From positions 496,001-560,000 of the forward strand of contig NC_068569.1 of NCBI RefSeq assembly GCF_025698545.1: a stretch of 64,000 bases of DNA, read 5' to 3'. The notes under the pieces are model-generated. The model worked only from the letters and a program-made list of their open reading frames with translations, ran no database searches and was not told where the DNA came from. Of this stretch, positions 1 through 18,011 are shown one piece after another. This stretch comes from Gossypium raimondii. Taxonomy: Eukaryota; Streptophyta; Magnoliopsida; Malvales; Malvaceae. Position numbers and translations under genes: made by a program. Within the stretch, counting starts at the first letter, position 1; every line of letters starts with the position of its first letter.

Positions 1-1550
1 TGTGAGTTCTTTTTCTTTTTATGTTTATTAATTTTTGACTTTCTACTCTATGATTCAAAGATTGCAGCACATTACTCTTTCGATTAGGGATTTCTTTTTT
101 GTGTTTGTCTTCTTCGGAAATCAAGCATCAAGTGGTCCATTTAGGGGTTTCTTCGTATTTGATTCCTGATTTCTAGACAGCAACCCGCAACTCTTGATGC
201 AATTTGTTACTAGTTTATGAAATTAGTAACTTTACCATAGCTGGATGGCATTGAAAATATATTATTTGACGATTTTTTATCATGTCTAAAAGGTTAAATC
301 CAATAGAATTCCTAATTATTGAATTTCTTTGATTTGGAACTAATAGGGGATTTTCCAAGGGATTTCTAGTTTGGTCTATTCTGCACTTTGGGGTGTTATT
401 TTATCTGTCAGTTTTATTTTCCTCCTTTGTGCACTTTGTTTACTGTAATCTGGTATCAAAAATTTGAAATCTGTTTAAACATTGTAGACGATACCAGTTA
501 ACCCGAAACCCTTCTTGAACAATTTGACTGGAAAGACTGTTATAGTGAAGCTCAAATGGGGGATGGAATACAAAGGTAAAGCAACGTTTTTCGTTTCTCT
601 ATATGTTTAATTACCTCAAATTTTCTTTTGTTGGTTGTCACCATTCTAACTTTGTGCTTTTCGCAGGTTTTCTTGCATCTGTTGATTCATACATGAACTT
701 GCAGGTGTGACCTTGATTTCTGTAAATAGTGTAATATACATTTCTTGTTAAAATTTAGAACTGCATTGAAATTTATCATATGACTTGGTCAGTTGTTTAA
801 GTATATTTTGTGTAATATTGTTGTTTGAACTTGAAAATTACATTTAGGGCTTCTTTATTATTTTATTTTCTTCTCTCTCTTGAATGGGCACTGTTGCTAA
901 CATTTTTCATTGAGTTGACGTTCTTTTCTTCTTTTTTGGAAGCTTGGCAATGCTGAAGAGTATGTTGATGGGCAATTCACTGGAAATTTAGGGGAGATTT
1001 TGATCAGGTGATTTATTCTAAATGCTAGGCTGGTCTTCCTTGAATTTTGCGTTATGGGAGCATATTGTTGTTGCTGTTATGTCAATCTTTAGAGATAATT
1101 GAATATTTGGACTACTAATTAGATATTGCATTTGGGGTTGTATTTCTTATTCGGCGGGTACTAAAGACCATAAAGTTGACCTCAATTCCTAATTTGCCGT
1201 CCCTTTTAAGGTTTGGTGAAAGTAACTATATCATAAAAGGTCCTTTTTGAAGAGGGTTGGGGGGGGGGACAACGCTTAGGTCTTGCTCTAGATACTGGGG
1301 TTATTTACTGCTGCTTTGTCTTAAAACTGCATATTGTACCATGCTCTAGTTGCATTTTATCTGTCAACAATATAAGTTCTAAAACAGTGATCAGAAAATT
1401 CTATTATACATTTTGCATGTTCAGAGGTGAATGCACCGACTTTTTTCTTGATAAAATAGTATTGGCCCTTCGTTCTACAGATGCAATAATGTTCTCTATC
1501 TTCGTGGGGTTCCGGAAGATGAAGATATAGAAGATGCAGAGAAGGACTAG
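1..1550 (+). CDS. SNRPF: Small nuclear ribonucleoprotein F (SmF), 5'-partial
   Basis: SmF is one of the seven Sm proteins that form the ring around the U-rich site of spliceosomal snRNAs in the nucleus. Exons read by eye: the last base of exon 1 at position 1 (followed by donor GTGAGT), then 488-575, 667-704, 943-1007 and 1481-1550. The exons join in frame to give [16 protein letters not shown], then [41 protein letters not shown] and [18 protein letters not shown] before TAG. These are the Sm1 and Sm2 motifs and acidic tail of SmF, close to the plant and human proteins. The start codon is outside the window; the T at position 1 fits an ATG-GCT first exon. The gene is small, as usual for the family (about 88 residues). 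The identification is firm; only the first exon is inferred. Confidence 0.93.
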
Positions 1551-4500
1551 ATGGTTCACATGTGGTTGAAATAGAACCTTTGGTATTTGATTAGGGGTGC
1601 TGTTACTTTTGTTTATCATGGTTGAATGTCATTATGTCATTTAGTCGCCCGGACAGATAAACCGCGATGTAGTTAATTCTGCTTTTGCTTGACTGCTATT
1701 GCCAACATTATTTGGAATATTGCTTCTTTTAATATTCAAGCTGTATGTATTATGGAGAGCCGAACTGGTTTTTAGATTGTTCGCAATTGTGTGGCCAACT
1801 TATTTGAGATCTATGCCGTACGATATAAATGCCATGGCTTTCAGGATGGAGATGTCGTTACAAAGTTTTGCTGATGCTGACATTCTCATATGTTATTTTC
1901 CTTATCTGCCTTGACAAATTGAAATTACCATGTCATTATAGAATGATTGTGTAAAACGTGGATGGAGGCCTTTACCATTGTTAAATGTCAAAATAAAAAT
2001 AGCATAACTCAAAGCAGAGGCTACCAAATCATTTTCAACATGAAAAGTGGGGTCGCAAATGAAGTGGTTTTAGCATGGCCTCAAATATTAAAGGTGCTTA
2101 AAAGCCAAAGCAGATGAACCAAACAAGTTGCTTCTCGAAATGCCGAACCGCACAATCATTATCTTCATAGCTTTGTGGCATTGAATCTCAAGGTCAACTA
2201 TTTGTATTCAACTTAAATTCAAGAAGTCGCAAAAAAATTACCATATCATTTAGATGCTATCAAATGTCACATGCACGTAACAAGGGAAAAAAAATAGGAT
2301 AACCATTATTAGTGTATAAATGCTTGTAAAATTTTATAGAATTTTTTTTTCAAATAATATTTCTTTAGTTTTCCTAAAAGTTTAAAGCAGTATATCTTTT
2401 CCTGTTGTTTTATTTATTTAACTATTAACTATAAGCTTTTTGAAATTGGAGTAATGATTGAATTAGTCTAACTATTGGTTTTCGATTTGACTAGTTCAAT
2501 TGACCTATCCGGTTTCATTTAAACATTACTAAAACTTATAATAAATATTTAAAGAAAGAGAGAAAATCGGTTCAATTCAATAGCTTTTTTAGTTCAATTC
2601 AATTAATTTCAAACAATCAATCTTTTGTCCATATTAATATTTTAACCAATTTTCAATTCAATCAGTCCGACTAATCAGCTTGGTCTGATTCTAGCAACCA
2701 TCTTCAACTCTAAAGAGGTGATTTTTTTCCTTGGCTCATGGAGCTAAAAAGCTGCGGCAAATGTACCTATGGCAATTGCACAATTTTGAAAATAGATCTT
2801 GTTTCTAAGGGTTTTTGTGTGTGTGTTTGTCTGAACTGTTTTAAAATATTAAAATTAAACTAGTCTGAGTTATTTGGCCAAAAAAAGGTAGTCTAAGTTA
2901 ACAAATAGGAACATTAAGTTGTAGAAAGAAAAATTGAAAGAGTGTAATGCTATTTTTTGTTATATTATTTTAAAATATAAACCTACTAACCTTTTAATTT
3001 AATTGGTTATAAATAAAGCATAATAATGAAAATGAAAAGATAATACTCATTTTAAAAGCATGATTTGGATGATAAGAAAGAAGAATGAGAATGTGAAGGT
3101 CGGTTATAGGGTTTTTTTGTTTTATATAGTTGGAGGTAAATATGAGATTGTTAGGGTTGAATCTAATTTTTCATGTAAGGTTGTTGACTAGGTTTAAAAG
3201 GGATTTGGATCAATATAATAATTATGTGAAGAATATTATTAATTGAATTAAAATGGGTAAGTAAAATAATTATGAAATTTATTAATATTAATAACTAGAA
3301 AGAATGACAAGTATAGATACAATCTTACCTACTACCAAAGAGTGATGAGCGATGGTAGTGCAGCAAACGTTAGGCAAAAATGTGTGAAGAAGAGGTGTGA
3401 CCTACTTATTTCCACCACGTGTTTCACTGCTCTTTCTTCACAACAACCCGTTACACTTTAGGCAAGAGGCGATTCGTTGGCATGGCCCCAGCCCCCTAAA
3501 TGAAAAATTGTGATTTATGTTAAAAAAAATTTAAATTAATAAAAGTAAAATTATATTTTAGTCTCCTCTAAAATTATAAAAATTCGATTTAATTCTTTAA
3601 AATTATAAAGATATAGACTATAAAAAACTAAAATTTCATTCAGCCCCTTAAAAAATTATTCTAGATTCGCCCTTAACTTTAGAGTTATTTACTTTTTTTT
3701 CCTTTTAGATAAACTGCATCTAAGTTGATTAGCATATATTTTGGTTATTCAACTTTAAAAAATTATAAAATGGTCACTGGATTATTTGAAGGTTTTCATT
3801 TAAATTACTGTTGGACTGTTAAAATAGCCATTGTATGATCTCCTCAAGTCACACTGTCTGCATTAACCGAAAGTTCTCATTCCCCTTCTCTTCTACAGTT
3901 CAATTGTTTTCATGAAACAACTTTAACCGTCACGAATCTACGAACCAAAATATAAATAGTTTTTTACTCCGATATTTGATACTAACCATTAGATCGACTT
4001 GAGTTTAAGGTATGTTATTCTACTCATCAATAGATATTGATTTACTGTACCTATCGTCGAATCATCGTTCGGAGTTCACTAGTCAGACTTAAAAATGCAA
4101 CTTAACATCCCAGTGACTTAAAATTTTCAAATAGTTCAACGACCTAAACATAAACTTATTAATAGTTTAGTGACTTTAGGTGTAATTTACCCTAACAAAT
4201 TTGTAGGTTGAATTGAATGGTACTTTAGTGACTTTACGTGTAGTTTATCCTAATCTCTTAAGCATCGGGTTTTTTTTAGATATAAAAGGTAAATGATAGG
4301 GGTAGCACGATTCAAACCTGTACGAAATAGGTGTTTGACAAGAGCTGTAACTACTATCTATTCAAGTCAAAACATCTTAAATATCAGTAATAATTATTTA
4401 ATTATTCTTTTTCTAAAAAATCGTATTTAATAAATTGTTTTATTAACTTCAAAAATAATAATATTTGCTTTCTATACGAATATCATTCTGATAGTAATAA

Positions 4501-5400
4501 ATATTAATAGGATTTTTTAATTTGTTGTCTATTCTCTCCTTTATATCAATTTATATAAACTTTTATTTTATGCCATTATTTTATTTTCGGTGGTGCTTGT
4601 TTTGATTACACTCCTTGACTTCATCAATAAAAAAAGAAAGATCTTTTGTTGGATTATTTTGACGGCCATTGTTTACATTAGGATGTCATTTTCGAGTATT
4701 TCATCAGTAAATGTTTTTATCATAATGTTATAATCATCCGATTACAATATAAATTTATATAAAGATGGACGAGTTTTGTATAATTTGTGTTGTGAATGTT
4801 GAATTTGATTTAATTTTAAATTTAATCGAAGTTTAATGTGATTATTAGAATTAAAGAATGTAAAATCTAAAAATTCGAGTAAATTTTTTAATAAAATTTC
4901 AAAAATGATGTTGTTTAGTATTACTAAAACCTTCCTTTTTTTTTTATTTACCTGTTTTGCACTAATATTGCAATTACAATAAATTAAAGCCAGGCACAGA
5001 CCTTACCGTAAGCCTCTTAATACGGGGAAGAAACAATCAGCTGAGATTCCAAACTTAAAACATATATTACCAGTATATAGGAAGAGTTCGAGTAACATTT
5101 CGGAGTGGCAAGCAACACTTGCTGCTTGTCATTTGAACCGAGTTGCCGGTTCTTTCTTATAAAAGACAAACTCCAATACCATTACTCTACCTTCCCTATT
5201 ATATTACATTGTCTTCTACATTAAAATATTACATCATATCATCCAAAATTATCCCGACACTAAAATATATATATAAAAAAAAGAATCACAACACTTCTTA
5301 ACTTTGATACAAAATAAATTCAATTCCACCCATTTAACCCTTCTCGCAAGTTTCCTTTTGACCGCCGTATATTTTTAGAAAGTTTCTTTCATAGTAATCA
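1551..5400. other. Intergenic region between SmF and CPR
   Basis: No gene is recognisable. The first few hundred bases after the SmF stop are probably its 3'UTR. The rest is AT-rich. Around 3712-4250 there is repeat-like DNA with short recurring phrases of the type 'gtgacttta.gtgtaatttaccctaa', which resembles degraded foldback or MITE DNA. The last ~400 bases before 5401 are expected to contain the CPR 3'UTR, since that gene reads leftward. Confidence 0.5.
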
Positions 5401-10108
<4,708 letters not shown>

Positions 10109-11207
10109 TGTTTGAGAGATTAGAGCAAGTGTATAAATGAAGAAATGAAGAATTGGCAGGGGAGAAGCTCTCTCAGTTTTGTTTGTTTAAAATGAAGTAT
10201 GGGAATTCGGTGGTGGTTGAGACTTGAGAGAGCTGCGAATGGGAGAGGGCAATTGTGTTGAGGGGTTAAAAAGGGTGGCAAGGCAGAGGAAAATGAGAAA
10301 AAAAAGAATATATCTTTGAAGGAAGCTACCGCCACTGCAACTACAACAACAACGCCTACCAAACCAGACCAGTCAAACCCACCTAACACCTTTCTTAACC
10401 ATGGTTAACTTTACATTCAACTTTTCTACACCATTCATTTTCTTAAATTTACCACCACCCTTTCTAACAATAATTTTTTAAATTGTAAATATTTGATCAT
10501 TGCACACTTATGATTATGATGTGATTAAAAATTTAGTATAAAATACATCTATTAATACGTAGGAATGACTATAAACAAATTAGAGTTAAAAATTTTTAGT
10601 CATTCAATTTATTTAAAAAAAGTTATTTTTCTGCAAGAATTTTTAGTCATATTTTTACTAATAATTTTAAGTTTATATTACTTTTTTTTATTTTCTGTCT
10701 AATCATTTTAACAATCTTCATTTATTACACTAGTAATAAAAATGGCATAAAAGTTTATAAAAACATGAATTGGTTTGAGTAATAAAATTGAAAATTTATA
10801 CATAATAGCCATTTATTTCCTGGGATTTTTGTTAATTTAATACAAAACGTAGAAAGATAGCAATATATAAGCATAATAAAATAATTTATTTTATAAAAAT
10901 ATAATTTTTAATTATTTCATAATTAAGTTCATATTAAATTGATGAGTCACGTCAATTGATTAAATTAAATAACAATATAAATAATTATTATTTTAATTTT
11001 AAATAATATATTTAAATAATTATAATAAACATTAATTATTATGAATTCCATATATAGAAAAATAAATTTGAATAAAAGATTTAAATTAAAATGACATGAT
11101 ATCATTTCAAAAATAAAAAAAGGACATGGTATCAATTACTTTTTTATCGTTAAACATGGAATGACATTGGATAAATATAGGGTAATTAATGTATTCTGTC
11201 AACTAAT
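10109..11207. other. CPR 5' flank and AT-rich spacer
   Basis: Upstream side of the CPR gene. 10109-10380 is richer in G and C than what follows and probably holds the 5'UTR and core promoter, although no convincing TATA box is visible on the minus strand. 10440-11200 is highly AT-rich with no recognisable gene. Confidence 0.45.
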
Positions 11208-12050
11208 GTGAAAAAAATGAGGAGGCGTATTAGTCTGGATACTTCTTGTGGGTTTTCTAATTACAAGTTGGAAGATGTGGTGCACACCTTAAGAGATTGT
11301 CCTGCGACTAGATATATCTGGGAGTTTATTTTTCCTGCGGATAATATGTCTCTCTTCTTCTCAGGAGACCTTATAGAGTGGCTAGCGTCGAATCTACAAA
11401 ATCATCATCAGATACATTTGGGGGATGTTGATTGGCAATATTTCTTTGGTCTTACTATGTGACGTATATGAAAAAATCGTAATTTGCTTTTATTTCAGGG
11501 TATTCTGTGGAGTGTAAATGAAATTATCAAAGTATTTTATAGTTGGGCTAAACACTATGGATTCTCTAATAATAAGGTAACTAAGGAGGCTTTGCAAATC
11601 CCAGCATCACTTTCGACATTGAACAATAATTGAGTTCGCTTAAGATCTAATGGTGTCGTTAAAAAGGGAACCCGATTTTGCTGCAACCAGGGGTGTTTTG
11701 CGGGACCAGAATGAAAGATGGATTCTAGGCTATAACAGGTATTTGGGCTTTTACTCTGTTATGGAAGATGAATTGTGGGGCATTTTGGATGGATTAGCGC
11801 TTCTTTTGGAGCGAAAATACGATAGCGTGATGATTCAAACTATAGCACGGAGATAGTCCTAACAATTCAAAACCAGGCTCGTAATGATTTAGACAAAACT
11901 CTGTTTAGGAGAATTCACTAAAATTTATCTAGAATAAAACATTGGGGCATTCAACATATTCGTAAAGAGGATAATGGAGAAACCGGTGGGATCGCAAAAC
12001 TAGTTCAAGAGATGAGAAAATGTTTTCAAGTATTTGAAGTTTCCCGTTAG
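11208..12050 (+). pseudogene. LINE-type RNase H-domain relic
   Basis: Remnant of the C-terminal part of a non-LTR retrotransposon polyprotein. Readable pieces in changing frames are HTLRDCPATRYIWEF (end of the reverse-transcriptase zinc region), NRNLLLFQGILWSVNEI, GVLRDQNERWILGYNRYLGF, EDELWGILDGLALLL and, near the end, HWGIQHIRKEDN. The order matches plant LINE RNase H modules of the form 'GGVLRDxxGxWxxGFxRxLG ... ExWxxxxGLxLA ... xHVxRxxNxxAD'. Several stops and frame changes break it, for example directly after 11460 and 11855, so it cannot be functional. Edges are approximate. Confidence 0.75.
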
Positions 12051-14219
12051 AGATCTAGTTCTATTTTATTGTAATATTTTGAGTTTTTTATCTTTTCGCA
12101 AAGAAAAAGAAAAGAAACTATTCATCGTTTATTTTTTATATGTAAATTTATAATAAATTACCGTCTTTAGTTAGAAAAGACTAACTATCTGATATTACAT
12201 TTTTTTATTTTCAAATCATTATTATTTTAAATTGTTATGTTAATAAAATTAAATAATGAAAATAATATTTTTTTCAACTGATAAAGCATTGATTTAATGA
12301 TACGAATGAGCGAGAAATTCATTGCAATGGATTAATTAATTAATTTAAATTATGTTCATCATAACTGTAATTTGTTTTAATTAAAAACACTTATAAAATG
12401 GCTGGTTGTGCACCAGAAAGTAGAGTTGAAGGGTGGATAGTTTGTTTTCCTCATGTCAGGGAAAACACTTACAAAAGGTTGTTAGTATCATTCGGACTTG
12501 AAGGTTAAAATTTTTTACATGCGCATCTTTTTCCAAGCTCACGATAAAATTTGCGGACATGAATCCTTAATGAAAAAAGACATAAAAATGGAATCCATCT
12601 CCTTCGATAGTCAAATAATCGATGATTAAAATTGTTTTATTTTTAAGATTTTAAAATTCAAATCTAACTATTAAAATTATTTTATTAAATTTAAGTTTAT
12701 TATAATATTATTTTTTAGTTACATTGCTACTAAATGGGTCTTTTTTTAATTTTAAATTGTTATACTAATAAATTTAATAAAAAATAACAGTACTAACAAT
12801 TAAATTTAATTTTAAAATTTAAAAAATAAAAAAAATCAAATTTTTAAAAATATAAATATAAAATTAAATTTCAATTTTATGAAACCATATTTTAACGCCA
12901 ACCAATAAAACAAGATAATAATAAATAAAGTTCGTGGACTGTGTGAACACCGGCTACAATCGGCTGCCTGGATTTTAATTAATTATTGATTGGGTGTGCA
13001 GTGCTTCACTAGATATGATTTTATTTTTCTTTATGCATATAGGTGGACCGTCTCTCAGCCTAGAGTGCCCCATGTATTCTGCGGACTATATATGGTAACG
13101 TGTTTCTATATTTTTATACGTTATACCTATTTATTTATATATTTTATTGAATTGGTATTCTCCGTTATATAAACAATTTTATTATAATTAATATTATTTT
13201 GATATTTTTATTTTTCAAATTTTATATCATCTTGAAAAATTAAAATTAAAAATCCAAATATTGAACATGTATTCCACAAAATTAAAAGATAAATTTATTA
13301 TCACTTCACCTATATCTATTATTAAATAAAATTTTAAAAATATTTCTCCAATTTAGTATATCTTTATTTTATTTCCTCATGTAGCATTTGTGTTGTATAA
13401 TTATATGTTGTCCAAAGTCTTTAGATCTAAAATATCTCTAATCTTCTTGATTCTTTTATATTGAAGTGGAAAATAAAAGGATGAAGAGTGTTAATTTAAT
13501 TATTACCAATCTATGTTCAATTCTCTACATTCTGGTAGGTACCATATGCTACAAATTTGTACCAAAATATATTAAATGATCAAGAAAACATGTATTAAAT
13601 AATCTGCCTTCTTATTTTTAATTTTATGAGTTTTATTACATTCATAATGAATCAATATCTAACATAATTATAAAAGTAAATCAACAAATTAGTAAGACTG
13701 TTATAAAAGATTTCATTTTCTATTACTTTAAAAAAATTATAAAATAAAAATAGAGGTTTGTAATTTCACAAGCAAACTAAAAATACTATCTCACATTTTA
13801 AATTTATATACTTTTTCAAAATTTTAAAATACTTTTTAAAAGTGTCTTTATTGGCTTTGATAAAAGAATATATTTATTTACAATATAAAATTGGACTAAA
13901 CAAAACAAAACAAAAATATAACACGAGATATATCTACAAAAATTATTTCTTATAATAAAGTGCATGAGTCATTTTGGAAAGTACTAGTTCTTGATAAGTT
14001 GTATGATTGAAAAGTGTTACCACTAATATTCTGACATGTTTCTAATAAAATTTAAATGTCAATTACATATATGGACAGAAAATTAACATAATTGTAACAA
14101 AAGAACAGCCTTTAATTAAGCTAAAAAATTTTACCAATATTATTTTTGATAAGGAAAAGAGAGGGTTACACCCTAAGGCCTAAACAGCAAGGAAACAGAA
14201 AACAAATTTATGAGAAGGA
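12051..14219. other. AT-rich intergenic DNA
   Basis: No gene is recognisable on either strand. Sequence is dominated by A/T runs. Short open frames here have no familiar motif and are in sequence whose composition does not differ from its surroundings. Confidence 0.45.
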
Positions 14220-14640
14220 TAACTTGAGTCAACTAACTTCAACACTAAATTAAACCAAATCACTTTGACTCTCAACTGGTTCAGTGAGTGGCAAAGCTTC
14301 GCTTGTAACACCACACAAACTCAAATATCCACTAAACCCCGTGAGCCAATTCCCTTGATGATCCCTAATCAGCTCCCCATTAACCACTTCATTCCAACTC
14401 AAAAGTACCATTACGTCACAATTTAATTTAACCCACCTAAACGAAGGATTACCCCCATCTAGAAATCGGTTCCAAGCCATTAACAGCAAGCATTGGAATG
14501 TCGACCAGCATTAGACATGCATGGACCATGCACGACAGTGAGCCACTACTGCAGCCGGCGACACATGCTCATCAGTAAAACCCAATTTATTCCGGGTATA
14601 CCATTACAGCCAAACCAGCTTGCCAAATAACAATCCCCAT
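14220..14640 (-). pseudogene. Second LINE RNase H relic
   Basis: Reading leftward, the strand gives NKLGFTDEHVSPAAVVAHCR, then after a frame change WNRFLDGGNPSFRWVKLNCD, NGELIRDHQGNWLTGFSGYL and a short tail. 'WVKLNCD' followed by 'ELIRDHQGNWLTGFS' is the characteristic start of the RNase H module of plant LINEs. It is a different and more diverged copy than the one at 11.2-12.0 kb and lies in the opposite orientation. At least one frame break and the missing C-terminal half make it a fossil. Confidence 0.72.
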
Positions 14641-17600
14641 TCTAAATCAGTCACCACAATATTAAGGCTATTTGAATGTTTCCAAGTATCCAATCAGTAC
14701 ATCTCATCGCCAAAAAATCTTCATATTAATGGATCAAAACTCTCTGACATTCAAAAGGTATTTACATCAATTTCTTATTCAAATTATTTGAATTGTAAAA
14801 TTTAACTATACTCCAACTCGAAAAATCGAATTACTTATTTGAATTGAAAATAATATAAGATGAGTTTAATTAAATATATTTGTTAAAATGAAATTCGCTT
14901 GACTTAGTAACTTGAAATAATTAAATATATTTTTTATAATCCACATATTAATATATAAAGAAGCAAAACCATTGAAAATTTTTAATGGTTTTAAAAACTT
15001 TGAAAACTTCCAACTATTTATCCTATCAGTGATGAAGATTTAGAGTAAATTTTCTACATTTTGTATAGAACGAGTCTTAATTTAGTTAATATTATTTTAT
15101 TGAAATAATTAAGAGGATATGCGTTCAAACACGTTTAAATATGTCTTTTCTCTAATTGAAGAAAAGAACGCAGATTCGATCATTGAAGATGATATTGTTG
15201 GAAAGTACAATCATAAACCTGAAAATGCAAAATACAAAAAAAGAGAGTAAACTTTATATAAAAAATTTATTCGATAATTTTAAGAAATAAAATATAATAA
15301 ATTTGAATTTGAAATCTATGGCATGCAATTATTTTCCATCCTTACGTTGCAAAATTTTTTAAGCTTAATTTTTAAAAAACATAATGCATAAATTACGCAT
15401 GAGTTTTATATATATATATATATATATATAAAATATCAAAACTATGCATGTGGTTTGAAGAGCGAAGAAGGCGAAGGTTTTTTCCACTAACAAAGTCAAA
15501 TTCTACAACTTGACCAAACGTCACCCATAACCAAAGGTCTTTGTTTATGTTATTCTGCAGTGAGCAAAAAAGACTTTATAAATTTTAGTATTATATTATT
15601 TTAGAATTAAAAAGTAAAAGACAATTTTAAAATATGGAAAAGACAAATGCATGATTTTGTTTTCGTATAATTTCAAATAAGAATAGCACCAAAAGTTGAA
15701 TTTCAAATTTATCCTTCTATTTGTTATTTTGTTTACAAAAAAAAGAGCGTATATTGGCAGTACAAGAAAACAATATTTGTAGTAATTAGAAAGGCAAAGT
15801 ACTTTTCATGTTATACATAGAGTTTTATACTATGGGTGTAGTTGAGTTTAACAAATTAAACCAAGAATGGGATGTGCGTACACGTGGAGTATAATACCAA
15901 TAATTTACGACTAACTCGACGGATTTTTTGGTAAAATAATTGCCTTTTCAAATAAAAAATATTTTAATATGTCATGACTTTGACCAAAGTTTTGACTTAT
16001 TTTGTAAGTAAAAAACATGCATGAAAATATCAATTCAAGGAAACGCCTTGCAATGTAAGCCACCCACAAAATATTAACCAATCATATGATTTCTGCTTAA
16101 AGTGACTGTACCTTTATTATTACATACATAAATTTTGACCGACTTCAATTATATACATTTGAAGATTTGATTTTAATTTATTTTTCATAAACAATAGACA
16201 CATTTATTGACTTGACATCAGTTAAGACTTGTCAAATAAACAATTATATTTATTTAATATCAAAATAATTAATTTGATTTGGTTTTTCTACAAAAAGAAT
16301 CAAAATTCATGACCAAAGAGATTTACCCAAATGAATAGCTACAAAGAAATCATAAGTCTCACAATAGAAGTCGGCATTTCCATTCTAGTTTTACTTTAAA
16401 TAACAATAAATGAAAGCAGGTATCTTAGTTCCACCGAAAGTTGTTTACCTTTAAGCCGAAAGAAAAGCAACAAAAAATGGAACCCCAGCATGCATCATTG
16501 ATAAATGGAAGCAATTTAGCCGTCAGTCTCCCATTTTAAAGGCAAACGTGCAACCTGACCAACCAGATTTTCATGCCGGAATCTTCTTATCAACGAGCTT
16601 TAATACCTGAAGAAGGAAGTTCAAGCTTAATGCAAATGGCTATGTATCTTCTGAAGAATCTCATTCCGATTTTGCAAGAATGGACCTCATACCTAAACAT
16701 TGCAAGCGGTAGCAGATCCACCGTCTTCCTTAGGGCTCGATTTAAGCAGCTTTCCTCAAATTTGCAGCATTGAACTACAAAAGATGGAAATAAAATCGGA
16801 GAGGAAATCAGCACACAAGCATGAAATACATCAACATAGTCAAAGCCATGCCACAGATAGGGACATCTACAATGGCACGAAAGAGTACATGCACCATGAA
16901 CCAAATGTAATGTCAAAAACAATGAAGCCAATGCGTCTCCTTCTCAAATTTATGACAAGGTTGGTCGGAGCGAATTTCACTGACAGAAAGCAATGCCTAC
17001 TATTTTCAAGTGAACTTAAGTGGACGGTATCACCTTTGTATTGAGTTTTCCCAAATTTTAAGGTGAAATAAGAAAGCCACATCCACATTGGAACGGTTTC
17101 CAGAGCTAGGAGGCTATAGCCTTGATCAGCAATCCAAAGCTCAAAACAGAACATGAACCCTGCCACAGAAACTACAAGTTCAACATATTTCCAACAGACC
17201 ATATGATTATGACAAAACATTAACATGCAAAAGAAACTAGGAAAAACATATAGTTAATTTATGAGAATTGCGGCAACAGAAAGAGCAACCTAATGAGATA
17301 GGGTCAAAATTTTTGTACAAGGAGAAGCATACAAGTTAAACAAACTGAAAAAGTTAGTTCTAGCCTAGATAATGCTAATGACAACAGAAAACATATAATG
17401 TATAGATCACATAGAGACCACTTGCTCTTCTATTCGGCTATTGCTAGAAGAAGAGTTAAAGGTCCAAAAATAAAATTGTAATTTTCAAAAAGATAGGGGA
17501 CCATGGTGGTCCCCTAACCTTGGCTCCATCCAGGGTTTAATGACATATATACTTAGGCCAGCACAAACACTATTATCATACAAGAAAACTTCATAGAAAC

Positions 17601-18011
17601 AAATCTTCTATTAAACTTGGCAATACGACATCCAATCACCATATAAGATGCAAGCTCTTCAATTTTGACTCAATCAGTTCAATGGAGAATTGCAGTCTCA
17701 GAATATTCTTAAAACAGTTTAAAAAAATGTTATTTAACTCATTAAATGTTATCATTATTTGAAAGATTTCTTCAAAATCTGTAGGCCCTGAAAAAGAAAA
17801 ATGACAGAATGAAACAATTTAAGGCTCGACAGACACCATGAAGGTTACCTTCATAAATTGCAAGGCTTCAATATACAATAACTGATTTATCCAAATTGAG
17901 GGGAAAAAATATGGACATTGCCCGGACCATTTTGAAGACCAACTCTTTCCGACTTGATAACATACTCCAGGGAGAAACAAGACAACGTCTTTCAACGGCA
18001 TAAATGTCTTT
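14641..18011. other. Intergenic region; part may be PPR 3'UTR or transcribed repeat
   Basis: 14.65-16.4 kb is AT-rich without recognisable genes and contains a TA dinucleotide run near 15411-15431. 16.45-17.8 kb is less AT-rich and carries open frames of 60-120 codons on both strands over the same bases, which suggests composition rather than coding; none has a recognised motif. It lies directly downstream of the PPR gene and could include its 3'UTR or a non-coding transcript. A short hairpin (arms GGGGACCA / TGGTCCCC) lies at about 17496-17514. Confidence 0.4.
15411..15431. repeat. (TA)n microsatellite
   Basis: About ten consecutive TA units inside an AT-rich intergenic stretch. Confidence 0.85.

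Noticed and set aside
10120-10389. 89-codon minus-strand frame just upstream of CPR
   Set aside because: Lies in the CPR leader and promoter; low-complexity Val/Ala and Phe/Ser runs; no family resemblance.
16573-17226. Overlapping open frames of 66-119 codons on both strands
   Set aside because: They cover the same bases in several frames with no motifs or splice logic; more likely base composition in a transcribed or repeated region.
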